Below the pieces are notes generated by a model. It was not told the DNA's origin and did no database searches. It saw only the letters and a program-made list of their open reading frames with translations. Shown here in pieces: positions 1 through 6,020 of a stretch of 7,531 nucleotides of DNA; the stretch's first letter is position 1; each line of letters starts with the position of its first letter. Made by a program: the position numbers and the translations under genes. Source of the DNA: Deltaproteobacteria bacterium (GTDB lineage: Bacteria; Desulfobacterota; SM23-61); assembly GCA_016234425.1 (NCBI GenBank), contig JACRCA010000003.1, forward strand, positions 1 to 7,531. Reading direction: 5' to 3'.

Positions 1-1
1 C

Positions 2-955
2 GGATTGGGCAAAGTGCCAAAAGATCTTATGCCCAAGGCTCGGGAGGTCTTCGTCCCGCATCAGATGTTAAATTTATTGATTCCCATCGGTGTTCTGGTA
101 TACTTTCTGGCTTTATTGATGCCGCCTCAACTGGCCGCTGCTGCTGCTTTAATCGCCATCATGGTCGTATATTTCTTCCTCGGCGGAAGTTTATCAGGAA
201 GAGCGCTTTGGGAACGGGTGAAGGGTATCGGGGGGGGCTATTTCGAGGGAGCGACAGGGGGCCTCGCCATGCTTATGGTCCTGGGCAGTTGTGTCCAGAT
301 GTCGGTATCTTTAATAGCTTTGACGGGCCTGGCAGTTAAGATGTCCGAGGTCATCATGGAATTGGCAGCAATACATGTAATTGTGGCCCTTACTGCAGCC
401 ATGGGTGTCACCATGGTTCTGGGCATGGGAATGCCAACGACCGCAGCTTATATCATCGCCGCAGTGGTGTTAGGTCCGAGCCTGATTAGCATGGGGCTCC
501 CAGGCTTATCCGCCCACCTGTTTATCTTTTTTTATTCTGTACTTGGCAACGTCACGCCGCCGGTTTGCGTCGCTGTGTATGCGGCAGTGAGCATTGCCGG
601 TGGAAACTGGTGGCGCATGGGGTGGATTGCCACGGGCCTCTGCCTTCCAGCTTTTCTTATACCTTATACGTTCGTTTTCCACCCGGAGTTATTGCTTAAG
701 GGGGACCCTTTGACGACTGTCTGGATCTGTCTTACGGCCTGCACAGGTATTCTTTTCGTATCTGCGGGACTATTCGGTTATTTAAGGAAGCCAACGAGTA
801 TTCTTGAGCGTCTCCTTTTTGTCGCTGGTGGTCTTCTCTTATTTATTCCTGGTATCTTCACGGATATACTCGGGGCCGTTTTGGTTACGTCTGGTTACAT
901 TAGTCAAAGGATTCGACGCCCGATCCTGGTACCTAGGCCCGAACTGAGAGTCTAG
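2..955 (+). CDS. TRAP transporter fused permease (TAXI/DctM-like), C-terminal part; 5' end outside window
   Basis: This is the C-terminal part of a fused 4TM/12TM permease of a tripartite ATP-independent periplasmic (TRAP) transporter, which takes up carboxylates across the inner membrane using an ion gradient and a periplasmic binding protein. The frame is open to the window edge. The only start-like codon (TTG at 5) sits at that edge, so I treat the gene as truncated, probably lacking several hundred residues compared with typical fused permeases. Numbering from that TTG, hydrophobic spans lie near residues 22-60, 85-112, 121-160, 170-200, 205-225, 236-260 and 268-300. Family-typical motifs are GMGMPTTAAYIIAAVV (140-155) and the FYSVLGNVTPPVCVAVYAA stretch (176-194), the DctM-type signature. 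The gene stops with TAG 63 bp before the first CoA-transferase, with no terminator between, so co-transcription is likely. The substrate cannot be read from the sequence. The binding-protein gene would be expected upstream. Confidence 0.9.
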   Translation, partial: GLGKVPKDLMPKAREVFVPHQMLNLLIPIGVLVYFLALLMPPQLAAAAALIAIMVVYFFLGGSLSGRALWERVKGIGGGYFEGATGGLAMLMVLGSCVQMSVSLIALTGLAVKMSEVIMELAAIHVIVALTAAMGVTMVLGMGMPTTAAYIIAAVVLGPSLISMGLPGLSAHLFIFFYSVLGNVTPPVCVAVYAAVSIAGGNWWRMGWIATGLCLPAFLIPYTFVFHPELLLKGDPLTTVWICLTACTGILFVSAGLFGYLRKPTSILERLLFVAGGLLLFIPGIFTDILGAVLVTSGYISQRIRRPILVPRPELRV

Positions 956-1018
956 TTTTTAGCAAAACTCCACGAGGGAATCCCAACACCAGAATTCTTA
1001 AGATAAAGGAGAGTCGAA

Positions 1019-2206
1019 ATGCCCGGACCTTTGGAAGGAGTGAAGGTACTAAGTTTTGCCCTGCACTTGGCCGGCCCTTTCTGTACGATGCTCCTCTGCG
1101 ACCTGGGGGCAGAAGTGATCAAGATAGAACCCCCTGGCAAGGGAGACCCGGCTCGTCGTAACTTCCCCTTTATTGACGGAATCAGCTCGTATTTCCTAAG
1201 CATCAACCGTGGGCAGAAGAGCATCACTCTGAACCTGCGGGATGAGCGAGCAAGAAAGGCCGTCTTTGAGCTGGTGAAGAAGGTAGACATCCTGGTAGAG
1301 AACTTCCGGCCAGGGGTGATGGAACGGTTGGGGTTTAGTTACGAGGAGGTTCGAAAGCATAATCCAAAGATTATCTACGCCTCGATATCGGGGTTTGGTC
1401 AAAAAGGGCCTTATAAATCAAAACCAGCCTTTGACATGATCGCTCAGGGAATGGGCGGGACCACAAGCATCACTGGAGAGCCTGGAAGGCCCCCGGTGCG
1501 AGTTGGTTTTTCCATTGGAGATATCGGAGCCTCTCTTTTTGCGGCTCTCGCCATTTTAGCTGCCCTCCATGAGAGGGAGAAAAGCGGAAGAGGGCAATGG
1601 ATTGACGTGGCCATGATGGACAGTCAAGTGGCCCTTTGCGAGAATGCCTGCGTGCGTTATTTTGCCACAGGAGAAATCCCGCAGCCATTAGGGTCCAGAC
1701 ATCCTTTGATGACTCCCTTCCAGATTTTTCCGACCAAAGACGGATATATTGTCCTTATTACCGTTCCCGAGGAGGATTGGCAGAAGTTCTGCAGGCTTGC
1801 TGGAAGAGAAGATCTGCTTTCCGACGGGCGCTTCCAGTCCCACACAGATCGGATTAAAAATTATCAAGCTTTTGAGCCTATAATGAATGAGCTCACGAAA
1901 ACCAAGACGACTGCGGAGTGGTTGGCACTTCTGGAGCCAGCAGGGATCATGTGTGGCCCAGTAAACAACATCGCGCAAGTAGTCAACGACCCGCATATCC
2001 TCGCCCGAGAGATGATCGCAGAGGTAGAACATCCACGAGTCGGTAAGCTTAGGGTGACTGGAACGCCTATGAAATTTTCCCGCACTCCCTGCAAGATAGA
2101 AAAGGCCTGTCCTGATGTTGGCGAACATACAATGGAAATTCTCTCCGGCATGCTGGGGATGTCTCGCGAAGAGGCGGAGAATCTGCGTAAAGAGGAGACG
2201 ATTTGA
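1019..2206 (+). CDS. CaiB/BaiF class III CoA-transferase (paralog 1)
   Basis: This 395-residue cytosolic enzyme is full length for family III CoA-transferases, which move CoA between a donor thioester and a carboxylic acid through an aspartyl-CoA intermediate. The Rossmann-like N-terminus carries AGPFCTMLLCDLGAEVIKIE (18-37), followed by NRGQKSITLNL (63-73) and ENFRPGVMERLG (94-105). The likely catalytic aspartate is D139 in KPAFDMIAQGMGG. GSRHP (225-229) and CGPVNN (312-317) are also family-typical. The ATG is well supported by AAGGAG at 1006-1011, 7 bp upstream. It follows the TRAP permease and precedes the carboxyltransferase by 54 bp, suggesting it activates an imported acid or exchanges CoA with the carboxylase product. 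One oddity is the normally conserved start of the CoA fold: here it reads VLSFALHLAGP (10-20), whereas paralog 2 in this window has the usual VLDFTRALAGP. The family also includes alpha-methylacyl-CoA racemases, but overall the sequence is transferase-like. The substrate is unknown. Confidence 0.93.
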   Translation: MPGPLEGVKVLSFALHLAGPFCTMLLCDLGAEVIKIEPPGKGDPARRNFPFIDGISSYFLSINRGQKSITLNLRDERARKAVFELVKKVDILVENFRPGVMERLGFSYEEVRKHNPKIIYASISGFGQKGPYKSKPAFDMIAQGMGGTTSITGEPGRPPVRVGFSIGDIGASLFAALAILAALHEREKSGRGQWIDVAMMDSQVALCENACVRYFATGEIPQPLGSRHPLMTPFQIFPTKDGYIVLITVPEEDWQKFCRLAGREDLLSDGRFQSHTDRIKNYQAFEPIMNELTKTKTTAEWLALLEPAGIMCGPVNNIAQVVNDPHILAREMIAEVEHPRVGKLRVTGTPMKFSRTPCKIEKACPDVGEHTMEILSGMLGMSREEAENLRKEETI

Positions 2207-2246
2207 CTGGTTTTGAAACCGCAGACCTGGATGCCATTTTATTCGA

Positions 2247-2255
2247 AGAAGGGGG
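2247..2255 (+). promoter_or_regulatory. Ribosome binding site deciding the carboxyltransferase start
   Basis: AGAAGGGGG lies 5 T residues upstream of the ATG at 2261 and differs from AGAAGGAGG at one position. The earlier in-frame candidates, TTG at 2213 and ATG at 2231, have no comparable purine tract. The residues they would add do not resemble the usual N-terminus of this family. I therefore place the start at 2261. Confidence 0.6.
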
Positions 2256-2260
2256 TTTTT

Positions 2261-3823
2261 ATGGACAACCATGAAATGGATGCAAGAATAAAGTTACTCC
2301 ACGAAAAGCAAAGGCTGGCTATGGAGGGTGGTGGGTTGGATAGGTTGGAACGCCATCGCCAGGCCGGGAAATTAACAGCCCGGGAAAGGGTGGAGTATCT
2401 CCTGGACCCCCGGACTTTTCGGGAGATCCACATGTTTGCCGAGACCCAATGCTTCGAGTTCGACATGCAGAAAAAGAAGATCCTGGGGGACGGGGTGATC
2501 ACAGGCTACGGGAGGATCGGAGGCCGACCGGTTTTCGTCTATTCCCAGGATGCTACAGTCTTTGGAGGCTCCTGCGGCCGGGCCCATGGACAGAAAATCT
2601 GTAATGTCATCCGCCTGGCCAGGAAGGGCGGCGTCCCAATTATCGGGCTTAACGACACAGGCGGGGGGAGGCTGCAAGAGGGGATGGACAACGTGGCCGG
2701 TTACGGTGAGATGTTCTTCGAGAACACAATGACCTCCGGCGTCGTTCCGCAGATCGCTGCTATCATGGGCCCCTGTACAGGGGGCGGAGTCTATTCCCCT
2801 GCCTTGATGGACTTTATCTTTCAGGTAGAAGGGACGAGCCAGATGTTCATCACCGGGCCAGTTGTGGTCAAAGAGGTCATGGGGGAGGAGGTCTCCTTCG
2901 AGGAACTGGGAGGGGCAAAGATTCACAGCACCCTCTCCGGGGTTGCCCATTTTGCGGCCAAAAATGACCAAGCCTGCCTGGATTTAATAAAGAAACTCCT
3001 GCCTTACCTCTCCCAGAATAACCGGGAAAAGCCCCCCGTTGTGGACACGGGCGATGACCCCCAGCGGCTTTGCGAAAAGCTCACCTATTTTGTTCCCACA
3101 GACCAAAAGAAGACCTACGACATGCGGGTGGTGATCAAAGAGGTGGTCGATAACGGGGATTTTTTAGAAATTCTTCCCCGCTACGCCCAGAACATGATCA
3201 TTGGGTTTGCCCGTCTGGCAGGTCGATCCGTTGGGGTTGTAGCGAACCAGCCCAGGGTCTTCGCGGGTGCTATAAATATCAACGCCTCAGATAAAGGGTC
3301 GCGCTTCATCCGCTTTTGCGATGCCTTTAATATTCCCTTGATCATATTCGTCGATGTGCCTGGATATATGCCTGGCGTTCAGCAGGAGTCAGGGGGCATC
3401 ATTCGGCATGGGGCCAAGATGCTCTATGCCTGGTCAGAGTCCACTGTGCCCAAGATTACCTGTATTCTGCGCAAGGCCTATGGGGGTTCCATCCCGGGAA
3501 TGTGCTGCCACGAGGTGGGAGCGGATCAAATCTTGGTGTGGCCTACCGCAGAGATGGCCATGATGGGTGCGGAGCCGGCCGTGAACATCTTATATGGAAG
3601 GGAAATCAAGGCGGCTGCGGACCCAGGAGCCTATCGAGAAGAGAAGAGTAAATATTACCGGGAGACCTTTTCGACCCCCTATTATTCTGCCTCCAAGCAG
3701 TTAATTGACATGGTCATCGAGCCGAAGGACACCCGTCGATTGATGATCGATGCTCTGCTTATGGTGGAGAACAAGCAAATCGATGGCCGTCCTTGGAAAA
3801 AGCATGGCGTAATGCCTACTTGA
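2261..3823 (+). CDS. Acyl-CoA carboxylase carboxyltransferase subunit (PccB/MmdA family)
   Basis: This 520-residue protein is the carboxyltransferase subunit of a biotin-dependent acyl-CoA carboxylase, or the alpha subunit of a sodium-pumping decarboxylase such as methylmalonyl-CoA decarboxylase. It has two crotonase-fold halves. In the N-terminal half are ILGDGVITGYG (74-84), FVYSQDATVFGGS (92-104), GLNDTGGGRLQEG (129-141) and MGPCTGGGVYSPAL (169-182). The C-terminal half has RFCDAFNIPLIIFVDVPGYMPG (351-372), GGIIRHGAKMLYA (378-390), RKAYGG (404-409) and WPTAEMAMMGAEPAVNILY (427-445). It ends with the typical WKKHGVMPT. Length and ends match PccB-type proteins. Where PccB has GGAYDVM, with the Asp implicated in acyl-CoA choice, this protein has GGSIPGM (408-414), so propionyl-CoA should not be assumed. 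It sits between two CoA-transferase genes, 54-55 bp from each. No biotin carboxylase, BCCP or membrane decarboxylase subunit is present nearby. Confidence 0.92.
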   Translation: MDNHEMDARIKLLHEKQRLAMEGGGLDRLERHRQAGKLTARERVEYLLDPRTFREIHMFAETQCFEFDMQKKKILGDGVITGYGRIGGRPVFVYSQDATVFGGSCGRAHGQKICNVIRLARKGGVPIIGLNDTGGGRLQEGMDNVAGYGEMFFENTMTSGVVPQIAAIMGPCTGGGVYSPALMDFIFQVEGTSQMFITGPVVVKEVMGEEVSFEELGGAKIHSTLSGVAHFAAKNDQACLDLIKKLLPYLSQNNREKPPVVDTGDDPQRLCEKLTYFVPTDQKKTYDMRVVIKEVVDNGDFLEILPRYAQNMIIGFARLAGRSVGVVANQPRVFAGAININASDKGSRFIRFCDAFNIPLIIFVDVPGYMPGVQQESGGIIRHGAKMLYAWSESTVPKITCILRKAYGGSIPGMCCHEVGADQILVWPTAEMAMMGAEPAVNILYGREIKAAADPGAYREEKSKYYRETFSTPYYSASKQLIDMVIEPKDTRRLMIDALLMVENKQIDGRPWKKHGVMPT

Positions 3824-3878
3824 AACGAAAGGGATTCAATGCCTTCAAGCTTTCGCTGTGGAAGAAAGGAGACGGTGA

Positions 3879-5069
3879 ATGAAAAAACCTTTGGAGGGAA
3901 TTCGGGTGCTCGATTTCACACGAGCCTTGGCTGGCCCTTATTGCACGATGATGCTCGGAGATATGGGGGCAGAGGTGATCAAAGTGGAATCACCCGAAGG
4001 AGGCGACGATTCCCGCGCCTGGGCACCACCGTACATTGGCCAGGAAAGTGCATACTTCCTCTCCTGTAATCGAAATAAAAAAAGCATCACCTTGAACCTG
4101 CGTTCCGATGCGGCCAAGAAGATTCTCACAGAGCTGATCAAAATCTCGGATGTAGTGGTAGAAAATTTCCGTCCTGGAACCATGAAGAAGATGGGTTCCC
4201 CTTACGAAATCCTGAAAACCATCAACCCCAGGTTGATTTTCTGCTCCATTACCGGCTTCGGAGCGAAAGGGCCGGAGGCCCAAAAGCCAGGATTTGACCT
4301 GATCGCTCAGGGGATGAGCGGGTTCATGTCTTTCACCGGGGAAGTGGGCGGCGGGCCCATAAAAGTCGGGGTGGCCATCGCTGATATCAATGCTGGCATG
4401 TTCGCAGCCTTCGGCATTCTCACAGCCCTTTATCACAGGGAGCGAACGGGTGAAGGCCAGATGGTGGAAACTTCCCTCTTTGAAACAATGGTGGCCGAGC
4501 TCACCTTCCAGGCCGGGCGATACTTTGCCACAGGGGTCGCCCCCAAGCCCGAGGGCAACCGCCATCCATTGATTGCCCCCTATGAAAGCTTCGCTTGCCA
4601 GGATGGACATATCAACATCGCTGCGGGGAACGACAACCTTTTCTTTAAACTGTGCTCAGCCATTGGCCTTAAAGAATGCCAAAAAGACCCCCGTTTCCAG
4701 AACAATGGCCTGCGGGTAAAAAATCGAGAAGCATTAATTCCCCTCATTGAGGCCAAAACCAAGACTTATAAACTCAAGGATCTGCAAAAGATTTTAGATG
4801 ATGCTGGAATTCCCAATGGTCCTATATGGTCATTGGACCAGACTCTTACATCAGAACAAGCCTATGCCCTGGAGATGATCAAAGAAGTGGATCATCCCAC
4901 TTGTGGGAAGATCAAGGTCACGGGTGTGCCCGTAAAACTCTCCAAGACACCTGGAGACATTGAGCTTCCCCCACCCACTTTAGGTCAGCATACCAAGGAA
5001 GTTCTTACTCAAGTTTTGCGGTACTCAGATTCAGAGGTTGAAAAGCTTAAAAAAGAAGGGGCAATCTAA
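3879..5069 (+). CDS. CaiB/BaiF class III CoA-transferase (paralog 2)
   Basis: This is a second full-length (396-residue) family III CoA-transferase, clearly homologous along its whole length to the one at 1019-2206 but well diverged, so it is an old paralog and not a recent tandem copy. It has the canonical N-terminus VLDFTRALAGPYCTMMLGDMGAEVIKVE (10-37), NRNKKSITLNL (64-74), ENFRPGTMKKMG (95-106), a likely catalytic D140 in KPGFDLIAQGMSG, GNRHP (226-230) and NGPIWS (313-318). The ATG at 3879 is preceded by AAAGGAG at 3865-3871 with a 7-bp spacer. It is the last gene of the apparent operon, 55 bp after the carboxyltransferase. It could use a different acid, handle the reverse half of a CoA-recycling step, or pair with paralog 1, as the two subunits of benzylsuccinate CoA-transferase (BbsEF) do. 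The sequence alone does not decide between these. The stop codon is followed within 3 bp by a heptad-based inverted repeat. Confidence 0.93.
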   Translation: MKKPLEGIRVLDFTRALAGPYCTMMLGDMGAEVIKVESPEGGDDSRAWAPPYIGQESAYFLSCNRNKKSITLNLRSDAAKKILTELIKISDVVVENFRPGTMKKMGSPYEILKTINPRLIFCSITGFGAKGPEAQKPGFDLIAQGMSGFMSFTGEVGGGPIKVGVAIADINAGMFAAFGILTALYHRERTGEGQMVETSLFETMVAELTFQAGRYFATGVAPKPEGNRHPLIAPYESFACQDGHINIAAGNDNLFFKLCSAIGLKECQKDPRFQNNGLRVKNREALIPLIEAKTKTYKLKDLQKILDDAGIPNGPIWSLDQTLTSEQAYALEMIKEVDHPTCGKIKVTGVPVKLSKTPGDIELPPPTLGQHTKEVLTQVLRYSDSEVEKLKKEGAI

Positions 5070-5071
5070 AT

Positions 5072-5182
5072 CAGTAATGAGTAACGAGTGATGAGCAATG
5101 AGTGAAAAACGAAAAAATCATTTCCTACAGAATTATACTCATTACTCATTAATCATTAATCATTACTTTGCACTCATTACTG
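5072..5182. repeat. Imperfect inverted repeat made of degenerate 7-bp units
   Basis: The ends are a perfect 11-bp inverted pair, CAGTAATGAGT (5072-5082) and ACTCATTACTG (5172-5182). The left arm is a run of heptads: GTAATGA, GTAACGA, GTGATGA, GCAATGA and GTGAAAA (5074-5108). The right arm is the complementary series ACTCATT, ACTCATT, AATCATT, AATCATT, ACTTTGC, ACTCATT (5137-5178). About 28 bp of unrelated sequence separates the arms. The element fills the gap between convergent genes, and its right end overlaps the - strand stop codon. It looks like a dispersed intergenic repeat, but only one full copy is visible here. A lone ACTCATT occurs at 7391-7397. Confidence 0.8.
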
Positions 5183-5188
5183 TTTTTT
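5072..5188 (+). terminator. Candidate transcription terminator of the + strand operon
   Basis: The inverted repeat could fold into a long AT-rich hairpin whose perfect 11-bp base is followed directly by six T residues (5183-5188) on the + strand, 3 bp after the last operon gene ends. This has the layout of an intrinsic terminator. However, the stem is AT-rich, interrupted by mismatches and has a large loop, so efficiency is doubtful. On the - strand no matching T run follows the left arm. Confidence 0.4.
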
Positions 5189-5878
5189 GCCTGGGCAGGC
5201 CTTCACGCAAAGACCGCAAATGTTCTGGCTGATTCCAGCCGCTTTGACCAGGACCTTGATCTGCTGATAGCAGCCAAGGTGATCGAAGTCTTCAGGCCTT
5301 TCTTTGATCGATTGCGACGGGCAGGAGGAGAGACAGGCCCGGCAATCCTGACAGCCCCAAGGTAAAGGTTTATCGACCTTCAGGGGCATGTTTGTCAGCA
5401 CAGTGATTAATCGGAGCCGGGCCCCAAAATCTGGCCTGACCAAAAGGTTGTTCCGCCCAATCCATCCCAGTCCTGCCTGCCGAGCCACATGCTTGTGCGA
5501 TACATGGGCGCGCTGCTTCTCCCAATCTATAATTTGGGAAGCGGGAATTGGGAGGGCCTGCCAGCCGCGAGCTTGTATAAAATTGGTTACCTTCAGACCC
5601 AGCTCATCCAGGAGGACATTGACTCGTTGGTAGTGAAAAAAATAGAGCTTGGTCGGGCCATCAACCAGATTCTCCATGATTCGATCGGAGAGATGGAAGG
5701 CCAGCGCAATGGCCCTATCTAACCCTTGCAGAGTCTCTGGGGAAAACGAATGAAATTTATCCTTTACGGCTGAGGTCTCAGCCACTCCGAAGAGGGAGGC
5801 TCCTTCCTGGAGAGCAAACTCCTTTAATTGCTCATATGGATCCTTTTGCTCTTTTTCTTTTCTTTCTATTTTGCCCAT
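5177..5878 (-). CDS. QueG-like 4Fe-4S double-cluster protein (short form)
   Basis: This 233-residue soluble protein resembles the core of epoxyqueuosine reductase QueG but is much shorter than QueG (roughly 350-380 residues) and lacks its C-terminal HEAT-like region. It contains AGLGWIGRNNLLVRPDFGARLRLITVLTNMPL (135-166), the hallmark of the family. Eight cysteines can hold two [4Fe-4S] clusters: C176-x2-C179-x2-C182-x3-C186, then C203, then C221-x2-C224-x3-C228, each of the two motifs ending in Cys-Pro. In QueG a catalytic Asp lies about 13 residues before AGLGWIG; the corresponding stretch here (QRAHVSHKHVARQ) has no Asp. A role in tRNA queuosine synthesis is therefore uncertain, and another electron-transfer or reductase role is possible. 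The ATG at 5878 has only a weak ribosome site. The gene is convergent with the CoA-transferase operon and divergent from the MFS gene. Its last codons AAA-AAA-CAG-TAA run into the inverted repeat. Confidence 0.85.
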   Translation of the reverse strand: MGKIERKEKEQKDPYEQLKEFALQEGASLFGVAETSAVKDKFHSFSPETLQGLDRAIALAFHLSDRIMENLVDGPTKLYFFHYQRVNVLLDELGLKVTNFIQARGWQALPIPASQIIDWEKQRAHVSHKHVARQAGLGWIGRNNLLVRPDFGARLRLITVLTNMPLKVDKPLPWGCQDCRACLSSCPSQSIKERPEDFDHLGCYQQIKVLVKAAGISQNICGLCVKACPGKKQ

Positions 5879-5920
5879 GCCTAAAGCTTAACCTTGTTTC
5901 TACCTGGAATCAAGAAATTC

Positions 5921-5949
5921 AGTATAATGTCCCCAAAATTCCCTGGAAA
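5921..5949 (-). promoter_or_regulatory. Candidate sigma-70-like promoter for the QueG-like gene
   Basis: Read on the - strand, TTTCCA (5949 to 5944) and TATACT (5926 to 5921) are separated by exactly 17 bp. They match the -35 and -10 consensus at 4 and 5 of 6 positions. Transcription would begin near 5914, giving a leader of about 35 nt before the start at 5878. The same DNA also reads TATAAT on the + strand (5923-5928), but without a well-spaced -35. Confidence 0.35.
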
Positions 5950-5983
5950 AGCTCATCCAGAATCAGCCAGGGCAATAAAAGGG

Positions 5984-6013
5984 TTGAAATCTCTGCCCAT
6001 AAATTCGTAAGAT
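5984..6013 (+). promoter_or_regulatory. Weak candidate promoter for the MFS gene
   Basis: TTGAAA (5984-5989) is followed after 18 bp by TAAGAT (6008-6013), matching consensus at 5 and 4 of 6 positions. The predicted start of transcription falls at about 6020, immediately before the ATG at 6021, which also lacks a Shine-Dalgarno sequence. A leaderless message is therefore conceivable. The alternative is the perfect -10 TATAAT at 5923-5928, which would give a leader of about 85 nt but has no good -35. Confidence 0.25.
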
Positions 6014-6020
6014 ACCTTCT

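Noticed and set aside
2213..2260. N-terminal extension of the carboxyltransferase from TTG 2213 or ATG 2231
   Set aside because: The added residues do not resemble the family N-terminus, and the strong purine tract lies just before ATG 2261.
1688..2272. 194-codon - strand frame overlapping the first CoA-transferase 3' end
   Set aside because: It is a shadow of the + strand gene with no ribosome site or recognisable domain.
2372..2971. 199-codon open frame on the - strand inside the carboxyltransferase gene
   Set aside because: It is antisense to a clearly conserved protein, and its translation shows no recognisable domain. It is explained by the codon bias of the gene on the other strand.
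3990..4610. 206-codon open frame on the - strand inside the second CoA-transferase gene
   Set aside because: It is fully antisense to conserved motifs of the CoA-transferase, and the predicted peptide looks like no known family.
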